From Rhodovibrio salinarum DSM 9154 (lineage in GTDB: Bacteria; Pseudomonadota; Alphaproteobacteria; Kiloniellales; Rhodovibrionaceae), in the NCBI RefSeq assembly GCF_000515255.1, contig NZ_KI911559.1, positions 1,277,548 to 1,341,547 of the forward strand: DNA of 64,000 nt, written 5' to 3'. Below are positions 26,916 through 36,493 of the stretch, piece by piece; position 1 is the stretch's first letter; every line of letters begins with the position of its first letter. The position numbers and the translations under genes are program-made. The notes under the pieces were generated by a model. The model ran no database searches, had not been told where the DNA came from, and saw nothing but the letters and a program-made list of their open reading frames with translations.

Positions 26916-27455
26916 ATGTCGCGCGTATCCGTATTCAATTCCCCGCTGCTGCTGGGGTTCGACCACTTCGAGCGGGCGCTGGACCGTGTGTCCAAGACCG
27001 CCAGCGATGGGTATCCCCCGTACAACGTGGAACAGATCGGCGAAGACCATCTGCGGATCACGCTGGCGGTGGCTGGCTTCCGTCCGGAGGACCTGGAAGT
27101 GCGTGTCGAGGACACGCAGTTGACCATCCAAGGTCGGCAGAACGAGGACGAGAGCGAGCGGGTCTATCTGCATCGCGGCATCGCCTCGCGCCAGTTCAAA
27201 CGGTCGTTCGTGCTCTCGGAAGGGATCGAAGTTCAGGGCGCCGCTCTGGACAACGGCCTTTTGCACATCGATCTCACCCGCGTGCGCCCTGAACCGCAAG
27301 TGCGCACGGTCGAGATCAAGACCGGTCAGCAGTCGCGCGAGGATCTCTCGCCGACGCATGTCAAGCGTGGCCAGGACAATGGCGCCGGCACCGCGCAGGA
27401 CGCGGGGGCCGGTCGCGGCAACCAGCCGGGCAAGGCGCGGCAACCACTGGAGTAA
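26916..27455 (+). CDS. Small heat-shock protein, Hsp20/alpha-crystallin family
   Basis: 179 aa. The alpha-crystallin domain spans about residues 35-130 (YNVEQIGEDHLRITLAVAGF, RGIASRQFKRSFVL, LDNGLLHIDLTR). An N-terminal oligomerisation segment precedes it. The C-terminal tail of about 40 residues is unusually long, Gln/Gly/Lys-rich and probably disordered. It is an ATP-independent holdase that binds unfolding proteins. Control appears double: a sigma-32-like promoter and a ROSE-like thermometer. Confidence 0.94.
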   Translation: MSRVSVFNSPLLLGFDHFERALDRVSKTASDGYPPYNVEQIGEDHLRITLAVAGFRPEDLEVRVEDTQLTIQGRQNEDESERVYLHRGIASRQFKRSFVLSEGIEVQGAALDNGLLHIDLTRVRPEPQVRTVEIKTGQQSREDLSPTHVKRGQDNGAGTAQDAGAGRGNQPGKARQPLE

Positions 27456-27583
27456 TCCGTTATCCGTTGACTAATCAGTTGCATGGCAAGCTGAGTTCTA
27501 CCCCCTTCAATCACCCCCGCGCGAACGCCACATATGAACAAGTGGGAAACGCGAGATAGCTGCCTTCGAAAGGAGCGACCCTG

Positions 27584-27799
27584 ATGCATAAGCACACGCA
27601 CCAGGAGCAGGTGAGTCAGCAGGACCTGGCATCTTGGGGCCTGAACGACTTGGCGTATGTTAAGCCGGCCGTCCACGAGGGCCAGGACGTGTATGCCATC
27701 CACGCTGCGGACGGCACGCAGATGGCCTTGGTCAGCGACCGCGATGTCGCTTTTGCCGCGGCGCGTCAGCATGACCTGGAACCCGTCAGCGTCCATTAG
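27584..27799 (+). CDS. DUF1150 family protein
   Basis: 71 aa. It matches the small alphaproteobacterial DUF1150 family: LASWGLNDLAYVKPAV and then YAIHAADGTQMALVSDRDVA, ending in DLEPVSVH. Function unknown. A good GAAAGGAG motif precedes the ATG. DUF1150 genes commonly sit directly downstream of hsp20 in alphaproteobacteria, as here, so a heat-stress role is plausible. A strong terminator follows. Confidence 0.88.
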   Translation: MHKHTHQEQVSQQDLASWGLNDLAYVKPAVHEGQDVYAIHAADGTQMALVSDRDVAFAAARQHDLEPVSVH

Positions 27800-27870
27800 C
27801 AGACGCATGCGAGGTCGAGGCACGTCGTGCGCCGGCGCAGTCGGTACAAGTCAGTGAATAGCTGGACAGA

Positions 27871-27912
27871 ACGAAACGCCCCGGCGGGCATCAGTCCGCC
27901 GGGGCGTTTCGT
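27871..27912. terminator. Bidirectional rho-independent terminator
   Basis: A 17-bp perfect stem (27871-27887 with 27896-27912) and an eight-base loop. The outer part of each arm reads GTTTCGT on its own strand, giving T-rich exits both ways. It separates the plus-strand DUF1150 gene from the minus-strand ptsN gene. Confidence 0.8.
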
Positions 27913-27949
27913 GTATGGGGAAACCGTAGTGTCAGCTGGGGCTCGCGGC

Positions 27950-28414
27950 TTACGCCGCCCGGCTGGCCGCGGATTCCGTCAGGATGGCGTAGATCGCATC
28001 CGCGCTGTCGCTGCCGCGGAGCTTTTCGCAGACGTTGCGGTCGCGTAGCAGCCGGGAAATCCGGGCGAGCGCCTTCAAATGATCGGCGCCGGCGCTTTCC
28101 GGCGCCAGCAGCACGCAGATCAGGTCCACGGGCTGCTCGTCGATCGCTTCGAACTCGATCGGCGTTTCCAGCCGCGCGAACATGGCCTGCAGGTCGGACA
28201 GTTCCGACAGCTTGCCGTGCGGGATCGCGATGCCGTTGCCGACGCCCGTCGTGCCCAGCCGCTCGCGTTCCACCAGGACATCGAAAATGCGCCGCTCCGG
28301 CACGCCGATCAGATCGGACGCGCGCCGGGAGAGTTCCTGCAGGGCCTGCTTCTTGCTGGTCACCCGAAGATTGGGGACCACCGCATGCGGCCGTATGAGA
28401 TCCGTGATTTCCAT
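27950..28414 (-). CDS. ptsN: PTS IIA-like nitrogen regulatory protein PtsN
   Basis: 154 aa EIIA-Ntr. The phosphorylated His 66 sits in GNGIAIPHGKL, followed by PIEFEAIDEQPVDLICVLLAP. It is the terminal acceptor of the nitrogen phosphotransferase chain and regulates potassium and nitrogen physiology by protein contacts in the cytoplasm. It is last in the minus-strand block rpoN-hpf-ptsN, the standard order in proteobacteria, and 54 bp downstream of hpf. Confidence 0.97.
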   Translation of the reverse strand: MEITDLIRPHAVVPNLRVTSKKQALQELSRRASDLIGVPERRIFDVLVERERLGTTGVGNGIAIPHGKLSELSDLQAMFARLETPIEFEAIDEQPVDLICVLLAPESAGADHLKALARISRLLRDRNVCEKLRGSDSADAIYAILTESAASRAA

Positions 28415-28468
28415 CCTCGGATCACCCTGGAAGACGGCAATGAATGAAAGGGCGGCAGGACCCGCGTA

Positions 28469-29134
28469 TCACCCGCGGTTGTCCCGGACGTCCGGTGCGG
28501 CGGTCGCGTCGTCGGCGACGGTGTTGCCTTCCGGATCGACCCAGCCGACGTTTCCGTCAGCCCGACGGTAGATCATGTTCAACCCGCCATGCGCCGCATT
28601 GCGGAACATCATGGCCGGCACGTCGGCCAGGTCCAGGCGCATCACGGCCTCGCTCACCGACAGACTCGGGATATCGTAACTCATCTCGGCGACGACCGCC
28701 GGCTGCGTATCCGCGCCGTTGACGGCCGTATCCGCGCCAGTGGCGCCGAGCGCGGCGTCGTCCGCGTCGGCGGTCTCGTCAGCGCTCGCCAGCACGTAAT
28801 GCCGGCCTTCGACCACCTCCAGGGGCGTCTGGGCGTGCTTCTTCTCGTCACGCAGCCGGCGCTTGTAGCGGCGCAGGCGCTTGGCGATCCGGTCCGCAGC
28901 CGCGTCGAAGGCAGCGTAGATGCGATCCGCCTCCGCTTCCGCAGCGAGGTGGAGGCCACGTCCCACGTGCACGTTCACCTGCGCATGGTACAGGTGATTG
29001 TTCTGCGACATCGTCACGCGTGCATCGATGGCGTCACCGAAGTATTTTCCGAAGATGGTCGTCAGGCTTTCCTCGATATGGCTGCGCAGCGCGTCGCCGA
29101 TGTCGAGATGCCTGCCGTTTACCGACAGCTGCAT
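28469..29134 (-). CDS. hpf: Long-form ribosome hibernation promoting factor
   Basis: 221 aa long HPF. The N-terminal S30AE domain (about 1-100, opening MQLSVNGRHLDIGDALRSHI) binds the 30S decoding region, and the C-terminal domain (MSYDIPSLSVSEAVMRLDL onward) drives 100S ribosome dimerisation. A 60-residue acidic, Ala/Asp-rich linker joins them. It inactivates ribosomes in stationary phase. Located between rpoN and ptsN as in relatives. Confidence 0.95.
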   Translation of the reverse strand: MQLSVNGRHLDIGDALRSHIEESLTTIFGKYFGDAIDARVTMSQNNHLYHAQVNVHVGRGLHLAAEAEADRIYAAFDAAADRIAKRLRRYKRRLRDEKKHAQTPLEVVEGRHYVLASADETADADDAALGATGADTAVNGADTQPAVVAEMSYDIPSLSVSEAVMRLDLADVPAMMFRNAAHGGLNMIYRRADGNVGWVDPEGNTVADDATAAPDVRDNRG

Positions 29135-29382
29135 GACTGTGTTTCCCGGATACGTCCGTCTCTTGGCGCGGACCGTCCCCCACGGGCCGTGTGGCCAGAG
29201 GCCGCGAACCTATGGAGGGGCGGAAGTGGTGTCAACTCGCGTGCGGACCCCCGCTTACGATCAGGCTACGCCGTCCATGGCCGGGTTCAAGAGCATTCTC
29301 CCAGGGTGCCCGTACGCCGCCGTCTAAGCATCAACGCGCGAGCGGGTCTCCGGTTCTGCACGCGATGACAGAAACCTTCGTG

Positions 29383-30834
29383 TCAGGCGATCGCTGCCTT
29401 TTCCCGCCGGCGCTGGGTGGAGGAGGGGATACGCAGGGCGTCACGGTATTTGGCGACCGTACGCCGGGCGATGTCCACTCCTTCCGCGCGCAGGATGGCG
29501 ACGATCCGGTCATCCGACAGCACCGAGTCCGGCGTTTCCTGGTCTATCAGCGTCTTGATTCGCTGGCGCACGGCCTCTGCCGAATGGCTCCCGCCGTCAG
29601 CACCCTGGATCGTGGCGGTAAAGAAATACTTGAGTTCGTAGGTGCCGCGCGGGGTGGCCATGTACTTGTTGGCCGTGACCCGGCTGACGGTCGATTCGTG
29701 CATCTCGATCGTTTCGGCGATCTCGCGCAGGGTGAGCGGGCGCAGGTGCTCGACGCCGTGATGAAAGAACGCTTCCTGGTGGGTCACGATCGATTCGGCT
29801 ACCTTGAGGATCGTATTGGCGCGCTGCTCCAGCGCGCGTACCAGCCAGTTCGCCGATTGCAGGCGCTCGCTCAGGAAACTGCGCGCGGCCTTGTCACGTT
29901 CGGCCGCTGCGCCGACTTGGCGCGCATAGCGTTGGTTGACCAGCACACGCGGCAGGGTTTCCGGATTCAGTTCCAGATGCCAGCCGCCCGTGCGCCCGGG
30001 GCGCATCAGGATATCCGGGACCAACGGCTGCACCGGTTGTCCCTCGAATGCCAGCGCCGGGCGCGGATCGAGGGCGCGCAGTTCCGCCAGCATGTCGGTG
30101 AGGTCCTCGGTATCGACCCCACATAGCCGCTTCAGGCGTGTCCAGTCGCGCTGCCCGGCCAGTTCCAGGTTGGCGACCAGGGTCTGCATCGCGGGGTCCA
30201 GGCGGTTGCGCTCGCGCAGCTGAATCGCCAGGCACTCCGCGAGGTCCCGGGCAAACACGCCTGCCGGGTCGAACCCCTGAAGCTGCGTCAGCACGGCCTC
30301 GATCCGTGCCGGCGCCACGCCCAGCAGATCGGCCAGTTCGTCCACCGGCGAAGCGAGATAGCCGGCCGGATCCAGGCTGTCGACCAGGGCTTCCGCGATC
30401 GCGCGGTCGCTCGGGTCGGACAGGCTGAGGTGCACCTGTTCCAGCAGATGGTCGCGCAGCGTGAGGGTGGTCGCCGTACGCTGGTCGATACTGGACAGCG
30501 CGTCCTCGTCCGCGCCGCTGCCCCCGCCACTGCCGGGGCCGCTGGTCCAGTCGGCTCCCATCTCCTCGGAAAAGCTGTCGGGGGCGGCGTCCCAATCGCG
30601 TTCGCCGCTGCGGTCGTCCAGGTCGTCCTCATCGCCGCGCCGGGGATCTGCAGCCTCGGTTTGCGGGCGGTCACGCTCATCGCGTTCGAGCAGCGGATTT
30701 TGCTCCAGCTCCTGCTCGATATAACTCGTCAGTTCCAGGTTGTTCAGTTGCAGCAGCTTGATCGCCTGCTGCAGCTGCGGCGTCATCACCAGGGATTGGC
30801 TGGTGCGGAGCTCTAACCGCTGGGAGAGCGCCAT
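29383..30834 (-). CDS. rpoN: RNA polymerase sigma-54 factor
   Basis: 483 aa. Region I opens with LELRTSQSLVMTPQLQQAIK and LLQLNNLELTSYIEQELEQN. An acidic region II follows, then the core-binding domain and the HTH with ETIEMHESTVSRVTANK. The RpoN box reads ARRTVAKYRD near the C-terminus. It directs RNA polymerase to -24/-12 promoters, needing enhancer-binding ATPases, typically for nitrogen metabolism. It lies 147 bp downstream of lptB, whose gap contains a short GTTAA-TG-TTAAC palindrome. Confidence 0.97.
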   Translation of the reverse strand: MALSQRLELRTSQSLVMTPQLQQAIKLLQLNNLELTSYIEQELEQNPLLERDERDRPQTEAADPRRGDEDDLDDRSGERDWDAAPDSFSEEMGADWTSGPGSGGGSGADEDALSSIDQRTATTLTLRDHLLEQVHLSLSDPSDRAIAEALVDSLDPAGYLASPVDELADLLGVAPARIEAVLTQLQGFDPAGVFARDLAECLAIQLRERNRLDPAMQTLVANLELAGQRDWTRLKRLCGVDTEDLTDMLAELRALDPRPALAFEGQPVQPLVPDILMRPGRTGGWHLELNPETLPRVLVNQRYARQVGAAAERDKAARSFLSERLQSANWLVRALEQRANTILKVAESIVTHQEAFFHHGVEHLRPLTLREIAETIEMHESTVSRVTANKYMATPRGTYELKYFFTATIQGADGGSHSAEAVRQRIKTLIDQETPDSVLSDDRIVAILRAEGVDIARRTVAKYRDALRIPSSTQRRREKAAIA

Positions 30835-30981
30835 TGTGGGAAACCGTCTTTCGTTCCTACCAAGGCCGGAATGCCGCCGTGTGTTAATGTTAACAAACTT
30901 AGCACCGGAACGTTGCCGACGATTTAAGACGATCGTAGCCGCGCCGCCAAGGTTGGCGCGACAAACATACGGTGTAACGCC

Positions 30982-31878
30982 TTAGAGCGAAAAGCTCTCG
31001 CCCAGGTAGACGCGGCGCACTTCTTCGTGGGCGACGATCTCTGCTGGCGCACCTTCCATCAGGACCGCGCCCTCGTGAATGATGTAGGCGCGATCGACGA
31101 TTTCCAGCGTTTCCCGGACGTTGTGGTCGGTGATCAGGACGCCGATCCCGCGGTGCTTGAGGTGGCCGACAAGGTCGCGGATGTCGCCCACAGCGATCGG
31201 GTCGATGCCGGCGAGCGGCTCGTCGAGCAGAATGAACGAGGGGTTGGAGGCGAGCGCGCGGGCGATCTCGACGCGTCGGCGTTCGCCGCCCGACAATGCC
31301 GGGGCCGGTGTGCGGCGCAGGTGGGAGATGCCGAACTCGCCCAGCAACTCTTCCAGCCGGGTCTGCCGGCGCTTACGGTTCGGCTCCACCGCCTCCAGGA
31401 CGGCGTAGATGTTCTGTTCCACCGTCAGCCCGCGGAAGATCGAGGCTTCCTGCGGCAGATAGCCCACGCCCAGGCGCGCGCGCCGGTACATGGGCAGATC
31501 CGTGACGTCGGCGCCGTCCAGCGTGACCCAGCCGTAGTCCGGGCCGATCAGGCCGGTGATCATATAGAAGCAGGTGGTCTTGCCCGCGCCGTTCGGGCCC
31601 AGCAGGCCGACCGCCTCGCCGCGCTGGACCGACAGCGTGACCGAGCGAACCACCGGGCGTTTCTTGAACGCCTTGCCCAGGTTGATCGCCGCCAGGCCGC
31701 CGTAACGCGCGATCGTGCGCGGGTCGTTGCGCCCGAGTTCCTGTTCCTGCTGTGCCTGGGTGGTGGGGCTCTGAGGTTCGCCGGTGCGTTGCGGCGCCTG
31801 GCGGTCGCCGCGCAGGGGCGTGACGTTGCCCTGACCAGGCGCTTTGCCGTCGCCGCGCGGACGTCCATCGTCGGTCAT
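30982..31878 (-). CDS. lptB: LPS export ABC transporter ATP-binding protein LptB
   Basis: 298 aa. The ATPase core begins near residue 61; Walker A GPNGAGKT is at 94-101, then the signature [14 protein letters not shown], Walker [15 protein letters not shown] and the switch His in [11 protein letters not shown]. It powers LPS extraction with LptFG. The first 60 residues are an extra Gly/Gln/Arg-rich, probably disordered extension not usual for LptB. Its start overlaps the end of lptA at ATGA, so they are translationally coupled. Confidence 0.95.
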   Translation of the reverse strand: MTDDGRPRGDGKAPGQGNVTPLRGDRQAPQRTGEPQSPTTQAQQEQELGRNDPRTIARYGGLAAINLGKAFKKRPVVRSVTLSVQRGEAVGLLGPNGAGKTTCFYMITGLIGPDYGWVTLDGADVTDLPMYRRARLGVGYLPQEASIFRGLTVEQNIYAVLEAVEPNRKRRQTRLEELLGEFGISHLRRTPAPALSGGERRRVEIARALASNPSFILLDEPLAGIDPIAVGDIRDLVGHLKHRGIGVLITDHNVRETLEIVDRAYIIHEGAVLMEGAPAEIVAHEEVRRVYLGESFSL

Positions 31879-32894
31879 TGGCTGGTCCCCTCGCTGCCCG
31901 CTGCGTCGTCGTCGCGTGCGTCTTCGGAGCTCTCGCGCGCTTCGGATTCGGCGGTGCTCGACGGATTGACGTCCTCAGCGGAATCCGGTTGCAGCAGCGC
32001 CCGGACGCGGCTGCCCGATCCCGCTTCAGGGGGCGCGCCGCGCAGCCGGCTGACCCCGGTGCGCAGGTTGACCTGTCCCCAGCCGCCGTTCAACTGGTTC
32101 TCGCCCCGGGTGATCTGGACGTTACCGGTCAGGGTGGCGATCTCGGTGCGCACGTTGTAGACGCCCCGGTCGCCCCGGGCGAACTCGGTCGGGGTGGAGA
32201 TGCGCACGTTTTCGAACGCCTCGATCCGCTCGATCTCCTGCTCGCGGACGTTCCCGTTGTCGGCGGCATCCGTGCCGCCGCCGGCTTGCCCGCTGAAGCG
32301 GGCTGCCAGCACTTCCGCGCGAATCACCCGGTCGCCGCGCTCGGCCTTGGCATCCCCCCGGGCGACGGCAAGGTTGCGGGCCTGCCAGTACTCCAGGGAG
32401 TCCGCGGCCGTGATGGTCTCTTCAGGGGTCTTGAAACGCAGGTCGTCGCCGGTCAGCACCACGACCTGCTGGTCTAGGTCGTAAACCGCCTTGTCGCCGC
32501 GGCTGGTGGAGCGATCATCGACGATTCGCACCGAACCCACAGCTTCGACGCGATAGATCTGGGTGCTGCCGGTCGAGAGGCCGGTACCGCCGGAATCGCC
32601 GGTATCTGAGGCATTGTTGTCGCCGCCCTTGGCGTCCCGGTAATGCGCGATCAGGCGGTCACCGTATACCGTGACGCCGCCGCGGCTGGCGGTCGCGTTG
32701 CCGCGGGCGATATAGACTTGCTCTTCGCGCCGCCATTCGATGCCGTCGTCCGCATTGATCTCCAGCGGACCCTGGCCACTGCCGCCGGCCAATCCCTGTG
32801 CGGCGGCCGGTGTGGCGGCGCAAGCGGTCAACAGCGCCAGCACGGCGGCGAGGGCGCGGAGACTGGCGAATGGATGGCGGGCGGGGCGGATCAC
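31875..32894 (-). CDS. lptA: LPS transport periplasmic protein LptA (OstA-like)
   Basis: 339 aa, longer than E. coli LptA. Signal peptide residues 1-32 ([19 protein letters not shown]). The OstA domain appears twice: [20 protein letters not shown] early and [20 protein letters not shown] later, each a beta-jellyroll segment of the LPS bridge. The C-terminal 50 residues are acidic, low-complexity and Ser/Glu/Asp-rich. It ferries LPS across the periplasm between LptC and LptD. Overlaps lptC and lptB by ATGA. Confidence 0.9.
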   Translation of the reverse strand: MIRPARHPFASLRALAAVLALLTACAATPAAAQGLAGGSGQGPLEINADDGIEWRREEQVYIARGNATASRGGVTVYGDRLIAHYRDAKGGDNNASDTGDSGGTGLSTGSTQIYRVEAVGSVRIVDDRSTSRGDKAVYDLDQQVVVLTGDDLRFKTPEETITAADSLEYWQARNLAVARGDAKAERGDRVIRAEVLAARFSGQAGGGTDAADNGNVREQEIERIEAFENVRISTPTEFARGDRGVYNVRTEIATLTGNVQITRGENQLNGGWGQVNLRTGVSRLRGAPPEAGSGSRVRALLQPDSAEDVNPSSTAESEARESSEDARDDDAAGSEGTSQ

Positions 32895-33604
32895 TGAGCT
32901 CCTTCCAGGGCGCTTTCCCGGATCGTCAGATGGCTCTTGCCGGTAAAGACGATGCGGGCGCCCTTGTCCAGGATACGGAAGCCCTGCGCGTCGATCTGGC
33001 CTTCCGGTCCCTGGCCGTGGACTTGCGTGTCGGACTGCGCCGTGCCGGCCTGCAGGTCGACGTTGGCGATTTCTGTCTCGAACTGGAAGCCGCGGTCGTG
33101 GAACAGGCGAACGGTCTCGCGCAGGTCCAGGCGTTCGTTCTTGCGATCATAAAGGCCGTGCTGTGCCGTGACGGTGACCCAGCTGCCGTCTTTCAGCGTC
33201 ATATCGGCCTGGGGGGCCTGGAGGTCGACCTCGTCCGCGCCGCTGGACTCCTGAACGGCGCGGTCGGCGATCACGGTGAACGGTCGGTCTTCGGCGTCCC
33301 GGCTGCGGTAGCGCGGGTTCACCATGGTCAGGTTCTCGACCTCTTCGGAGGCTAACTCCGAAACCGAGAGTCGGAAGTTGCGTTCATCGGGCACCAGTTG
33401 GGGCCAGACGATCAGCACCAGGATAATCGCGGCCGCCAGGGCTGGTAGGGCGACCTTCATCGTGCCGACCAGCAGGCTATGCCGGTCGCGCAGCGACAGC
33501 CGGGGCGGCCGGCTCGCTTTGTCGGGTCCGGTGTGATCGCGCAGCGCGGCCATGGAGGGTCCGTCAGCGTCCTGTCCACGGACGGCGGGCGTCGCGGCAT
33601 TCAC
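32891..33604 (-). CDS. lptC: LPS export protein LptC
   Basis: 237 aa bitopic membrane protein. A transmembrane helix (about residues 50-68, ALPALAAAIILVLIVWPQL) anchors a periplasmic beta-jellyroll with NPRYRSRDAEDRPFTVIADR and the YDRKNERLDLRETVRL strand. It hands LPS from LptBFG to LptA. A 45-residue cytoplasmic N-terminal stretch precedes the helix. It is the first lpt gene, 182 bp downstream of rnd, and overlaps lptA by 4 bp. Confidence 0.92.
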   Translation of the reverse strand: MNAATPAVRGQDADGPSMAALRDHTGPDKASRPPRLSLRDRHSLLVGTMKVALPALAAAIILVLIVWPQLVPDERNFRLSVSELASEEVENLTMVNPRYRSRDAEDRPFTVIADRAVQESSGADEVDLQAPQADMTLKDGSWVTVTAQHGLYDRKNERLDLRETVRLFHDRGFQFETEIANVDLQAGTAQSDTQVHGQGPEGQIDAQGFRILDKGARIVFTGKSHLTIRESALEGAQ

Positions 33605-33786
33605 CGCGCTTCAGGGGGCCGGCCGTCTCTTCCGTTATTCCAGCATGAAGCAGGGGCGGAGGTGCGCCCTGTTAGATGCAGTTTTGCATATGGTTGCCCT
33701 GCGCACGGAAACAATAGCAGACGTGCGCAAAGTCGGCGACAGGCCATCCGCGGGCGCTCGTGGGGCGGGGCAGGCAGCTCCCGCGC

Positions 33787-34416
33787 TTAGGAGTGCGCGA
33801 AGATGTCGACCTCTGACCAGCCAAGCAGGTCCAGACGCGCGCGCACCGGCAGGAAGTCGAAAATCTGCTGCGCCAGCTCCAGCCGGTTCTCGCGCGCAAG
33901 CAGACGGTCCAGAATCTCCTTCAACTGATGCAGGTAGAGTACGTCGGAGGCCGCGTAGCTCATCTGCTCCGGGGTCAGCTCGGCCGCGCCCCAGTCGCTG
34001 GACTGCTGCTGCTTCGACAGGTCGATGCCGAGCAGTTCCTTGCACAGCTCTTTCAGGCCGTGCCGGTCGGTGTAGGTGCGCACCAGCTTGCTGGCGGTCT
34101 TGGTGCAGTAGACCGGCCCGGTCGGCTCGCCGAAGTGGGCCTCGAACATCGCCAGGTCGAAGCGGGCGTAGTGGAAGATCTTGGTGACGTGCGGATCGCG
34201 TAGCAGCGCGCGCAGGTTGGGCGCGCTGTAGTCGCGGTCGGCGAACTGCACGAGGTGAACATTGCCGTCTCCAGCGGACAGCTGCACCAGGCACAGCCGG
34301 TCGCGCACCAGGTTCAGACCCATCGTCTCGCTGTCGACGGCGACCGTGTTCCCGAGATCGACGTCGGCGGGCAGATCGTTTTGGTGCAGCTGGATCGCCA
34401 CGGTGGTATGCCCCAT
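33787..34416 (-). CDS. rnd: Ribonuclease D (short form)
   Basis: 209 aa DEDDy 3'-5' exoribonuclease. ExoI: D28-S-E30 in VAVDSETMGL; ExoII: KIFHYARFDLAMFEAHFG; ExoIII: YAASDVLYLHQL with the catalytic Tyr. It lacks the HRDC domains of E. coli RNase D, which is typical of the short alphaproteobacterial type found upstream of lptC. Trims 3' ends of small stable RNAs such as tRNA. Divergent from the NDUFA9-like gene. Confidence 0.94.
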   Translation of the reverse strand: MGHTTVAIQLHQNDLPADVDLGNTVAVDSETMGLNLVRDRLCLVQLSAGDGNVHLVQFADRDYSAPNLRALLRDPHVTKIFHYARFDLAMFEAHFGEPTGPVYCTKTASKLVRTYTDRHGLKELCKELLGIDLSKQQQSSDWGAAELTPEQMSYAASDVLYLHQLKEILDRLLARENRLELAQQIFDFLPVRARLDLLGWSEVDIFAHS

Positions 34417-34635
34417 TTATCTTGGTATGACATCGGCCGCGGCCCGGCGCGCCGCGTGCCTGCGCACAAGTGCCGAGCGGCGAGGGTGCGCGGACCATAG
34501 CCGCGCATATCCGGGTGTCAACGGGCCCGCCAGGGATGCTATACCCCCGCCCGCACCGCCCGCCCGGCTGCGTGCCCGGTGAGCGACCCAGACGTCATCG
34601 AACCCGAAGAACGACCAGGAAGCGGAAAGACGACA

Positions 34636-35598
34636 ATGGCGAAGGTTGCGACGGTTTTCGGCGGCTCCGGCTTCGTTGGGCGCTACATCGTCAAACGCCT
34701 GGCGAAGGAAGGCTGGGTCGTGCGCGTGGCGGTGCGCGACACCGAGAAGGCGCACTTCCTGCAGCCCTACGGCAATGTCGGGCAGATCGTGCGCATGCGC
34801 GTGCCGATCCAGGATGAAGAGGCGGTCCGCGAGGCCGTCGCTGGTGCGGATGCGGTGTTCAACGCGATCGGTTTGTTGTTCGAGCCGGGCGGCGCCCAGA
34901 CGTTCGACGAGGTGCACGTCAATGGCCCCGAGCGGATCGCGCGGCTGTGCGCGGAAACCGGCGTTAAACGCCTGATCCATGTCTCCGCGATCGGCGCGGA
35001 CAAGGAGTCCGACTCGGTCTACGCCCGCACCAAGGCGCTGGGCGAGGAGGCGACCCATAAGCACTTCCCGCAGGTTTCGATCCTGCGGCCGTCGATTGTG
35101 ATCGGACCGGAAGACGGTTTCCTGAACTTCTTCGCCCAGATGGCCCGAATCTCACCGGCGCTGCCGCTGATCGGGGGCGGCAAGACGCGGTTCCAGCCGG
35201 TCTACGTCGGCGACGTCGCGGATGCGGCGATGGTCTGCGTCCACGAGAGCAAGACCAAGGGCAAGACCTACGAACTGGGCGGCCCCCAGATCTATACCTT
35301 CAAGCAGCTGATGGAGATTCTGCTGAAGGAGATCCGGCGCAAGCGTCTCTTGTTGCCGATCCCCTTCGGCGTCGCGCAGGTCCAGGCCGGGATCGCCGAA
35401 CTGCTGCCCAAGCCGCTATTGACCCGCGATCAGGTGACGCTGCTGAAACAGGACAACGTGGTGCAGAAGGGCGCGCTGTCGTTCAAAACGCTCGGCCTGG
35501 AGCCGCAGGCGATCGAGGCGATCCTGCCGACCTATCTGATCCGTTATCGCCCTGGCGGCCGCTTCGCCAAGCATCACCTGCCAAGCGACGCGCGGTAG
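34636..35598 (+). CDS. Complex I NDUFA9 subunit family protein (NAD(P)H-binding)
   Basis: 320 aa from the ATG at 34636; GGAAAG precedes it, and a GTG 19 codons upstream is a weaker choice. It is an atypical SDR with the Rossmann motif VFGGSGFVGRYIVKRLAKEG, then AIGLLFEPGGAQTFDEVHVN and ILRPSIVIGPEDGFLNFFAQM. Relatives of mitochondrial NDUFA9 are common in alphaproteobacteria and are thought to assist respiratory complex I, but no nuo genes are present here. Convergent with uppP. Confidence 0.9.
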   Translation: MAKVATVFGGSGFVGRYIVKRLAKEGWVVRVAVRDTEKAHFLQPYGNVGQIVRMRVPIQDEEAVREAVAGADAVFNAIGLLFEPGGAQTFDEVHVNGPERIARLCAETGVKRLIHVSAIGADKESDSVYARTKALGEEATHKHFPQVSILRPSIVIGPEDGFLNFFAQMARISPALPLIGGGKTRFQPVYVGDVADAAMVCVHESKTKGKTYELGGPQIYTFKQLMEILLKEIRRKRLLLPIPFGVAQVQAGIAELLPKPLLTRDQVTLLKQDNVVQKGALSFKTLGLEPQAIEAILPTYLIRYRPGGRFAKHHLPSDAR

Positions 35599-35645
35599 AA
35601 GGTTCGACCTTCAGGGTGGATTCGCCGCGTTCGCGGCAGTCCACC
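35598..35645. terminator. Possible hairpin terminator between convergent genes
   Basis: GAAGGT-TCG-ACCTTC beginning at the stop codon of the NDUFA9-like gene, followed by GGTGGA...TCCACC enclosing CCGC/GCGG. No T-run follows, so it is at best a weak terminator between the convergent genes. Confidence 0.3.
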
Positions 35646-35677
35646 GCGCCGGCGGTCGATAGTGCGTGGGGCTGCCG

Positions 35678-36493
35678 CTACAGCACGCCTGTATAGATAA
35701 GTGTGAGCAGCAGGCCGCCGAGCGCGATCCGGTAGACGACGAACGGCGTGAAGCTGGCGACCGCCAGCCAGCGCATCAGCAGTGCGATCGCGATCCAGGC
35801 GGCGACGAACGCCATCGCCGCGGCGATCAGCGCGTCCAGGCCGAGGGCCAGGTTGCCGCTTTCGTAGACATCGAGGCCGGCCAGCGTCCCCGCCCCCGCG
35901 ATCGCCGGGATCGCCAGCAACATGGAAAAGCGTGCGGCCTCGCGCCGGTCATAGCCGAGCAGCCGGCCCGCGGTCATGGTGATGCCGGACCGGCTGGTGC
36001 CGGGCACCAGCGCCAGGACCTGCATCATCCCGATGATCAGCGCGTCCGCCCAGCGCATTTCGGGGATACGCTTCATCTGGGCGCCCGCCTTGTCCGCGAC
36101 ATAAAGCAGCAGCCCGAAGCCGAGCGTGGTCCAGGCGATCACCTGCGCGCTGCGCAGCAGGTCGTCGACCACATCCTTGAGCAGAAAGCCGGCGACAATC
36201 ACCGGCAGGGTCGCCAAGACGACGAAGATCGCCAGTCGCGTGCCCGCCGTGGGCCGGCCGGCGAGCCCGGCGAAAACCCCTGTCAGCATGTCCCAGATGT
36301 CGCGCCAGAAATAACCGCAGACGGCGGCGAGCGTGCCGACGTGCACGGCGATGTCCACGATCAACTGGTCATGTTCCGGGACATTGGACTCCAGCGCTTC
36401 CCAGGTCAGGACCAGATGGCCGGAGGAAGAGATCGGCAGGAATTCGGTGATGCCCTGAACCAGCGACAGGACGAACAGGTGAAGGAGCGGCAA
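35678..36493 (-). CDS. uppP: Undecaprenyl-diphosphatase UppP (BacA)
   Basis: 271 aa multi-span membrane protein that recycles the undecaprenyl carrier lipid for peptidoglycan synthesis. Signature motifs: QGITEFLPISSSGH at residues 13-26, and PGTSRSGIT with the catalytic Ser/Arg in the second half. A TTG start at 36493 gives MPLLHLFVL, matching the family's N-terminus and normal length, with CGAGG upstream. An ATG 32 codons earlier would add an unconserved Cys/Arg-rich stretch. Confidence 0.93.
   Translation of the reverse strand: MPLLHLFVLSLVQGITEFLPISSSGHLVLTWEALESNVPEHDQLIVDIAVHVGTLAAVCGYFWRDIWDMLTGVFAGLAGRPTAGTRLAIFVVLATLPVIVAGFLLKDVVDDLLRSAQVIAWTTLGFGLLLYVADKAGAQMKRIPEMRWADALIIGMMQVLALVPGTSRSGITMTAGRLLGYDRREAARFSMLLAIPAIAGAGTLAGLDVYESGNLALGLDALIAAAMAFVAAWIAIALLMRWLAVASFTPFVVYRIALGGLLLTLIYTGVL

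Noticed and set aside
30890-30905. GTTAA-TG-TTAAC as a CtrA site upstream of rpoN
   Set aside because: CtrA needs TTAA-N7-TTAA; the spacing here is two bases.
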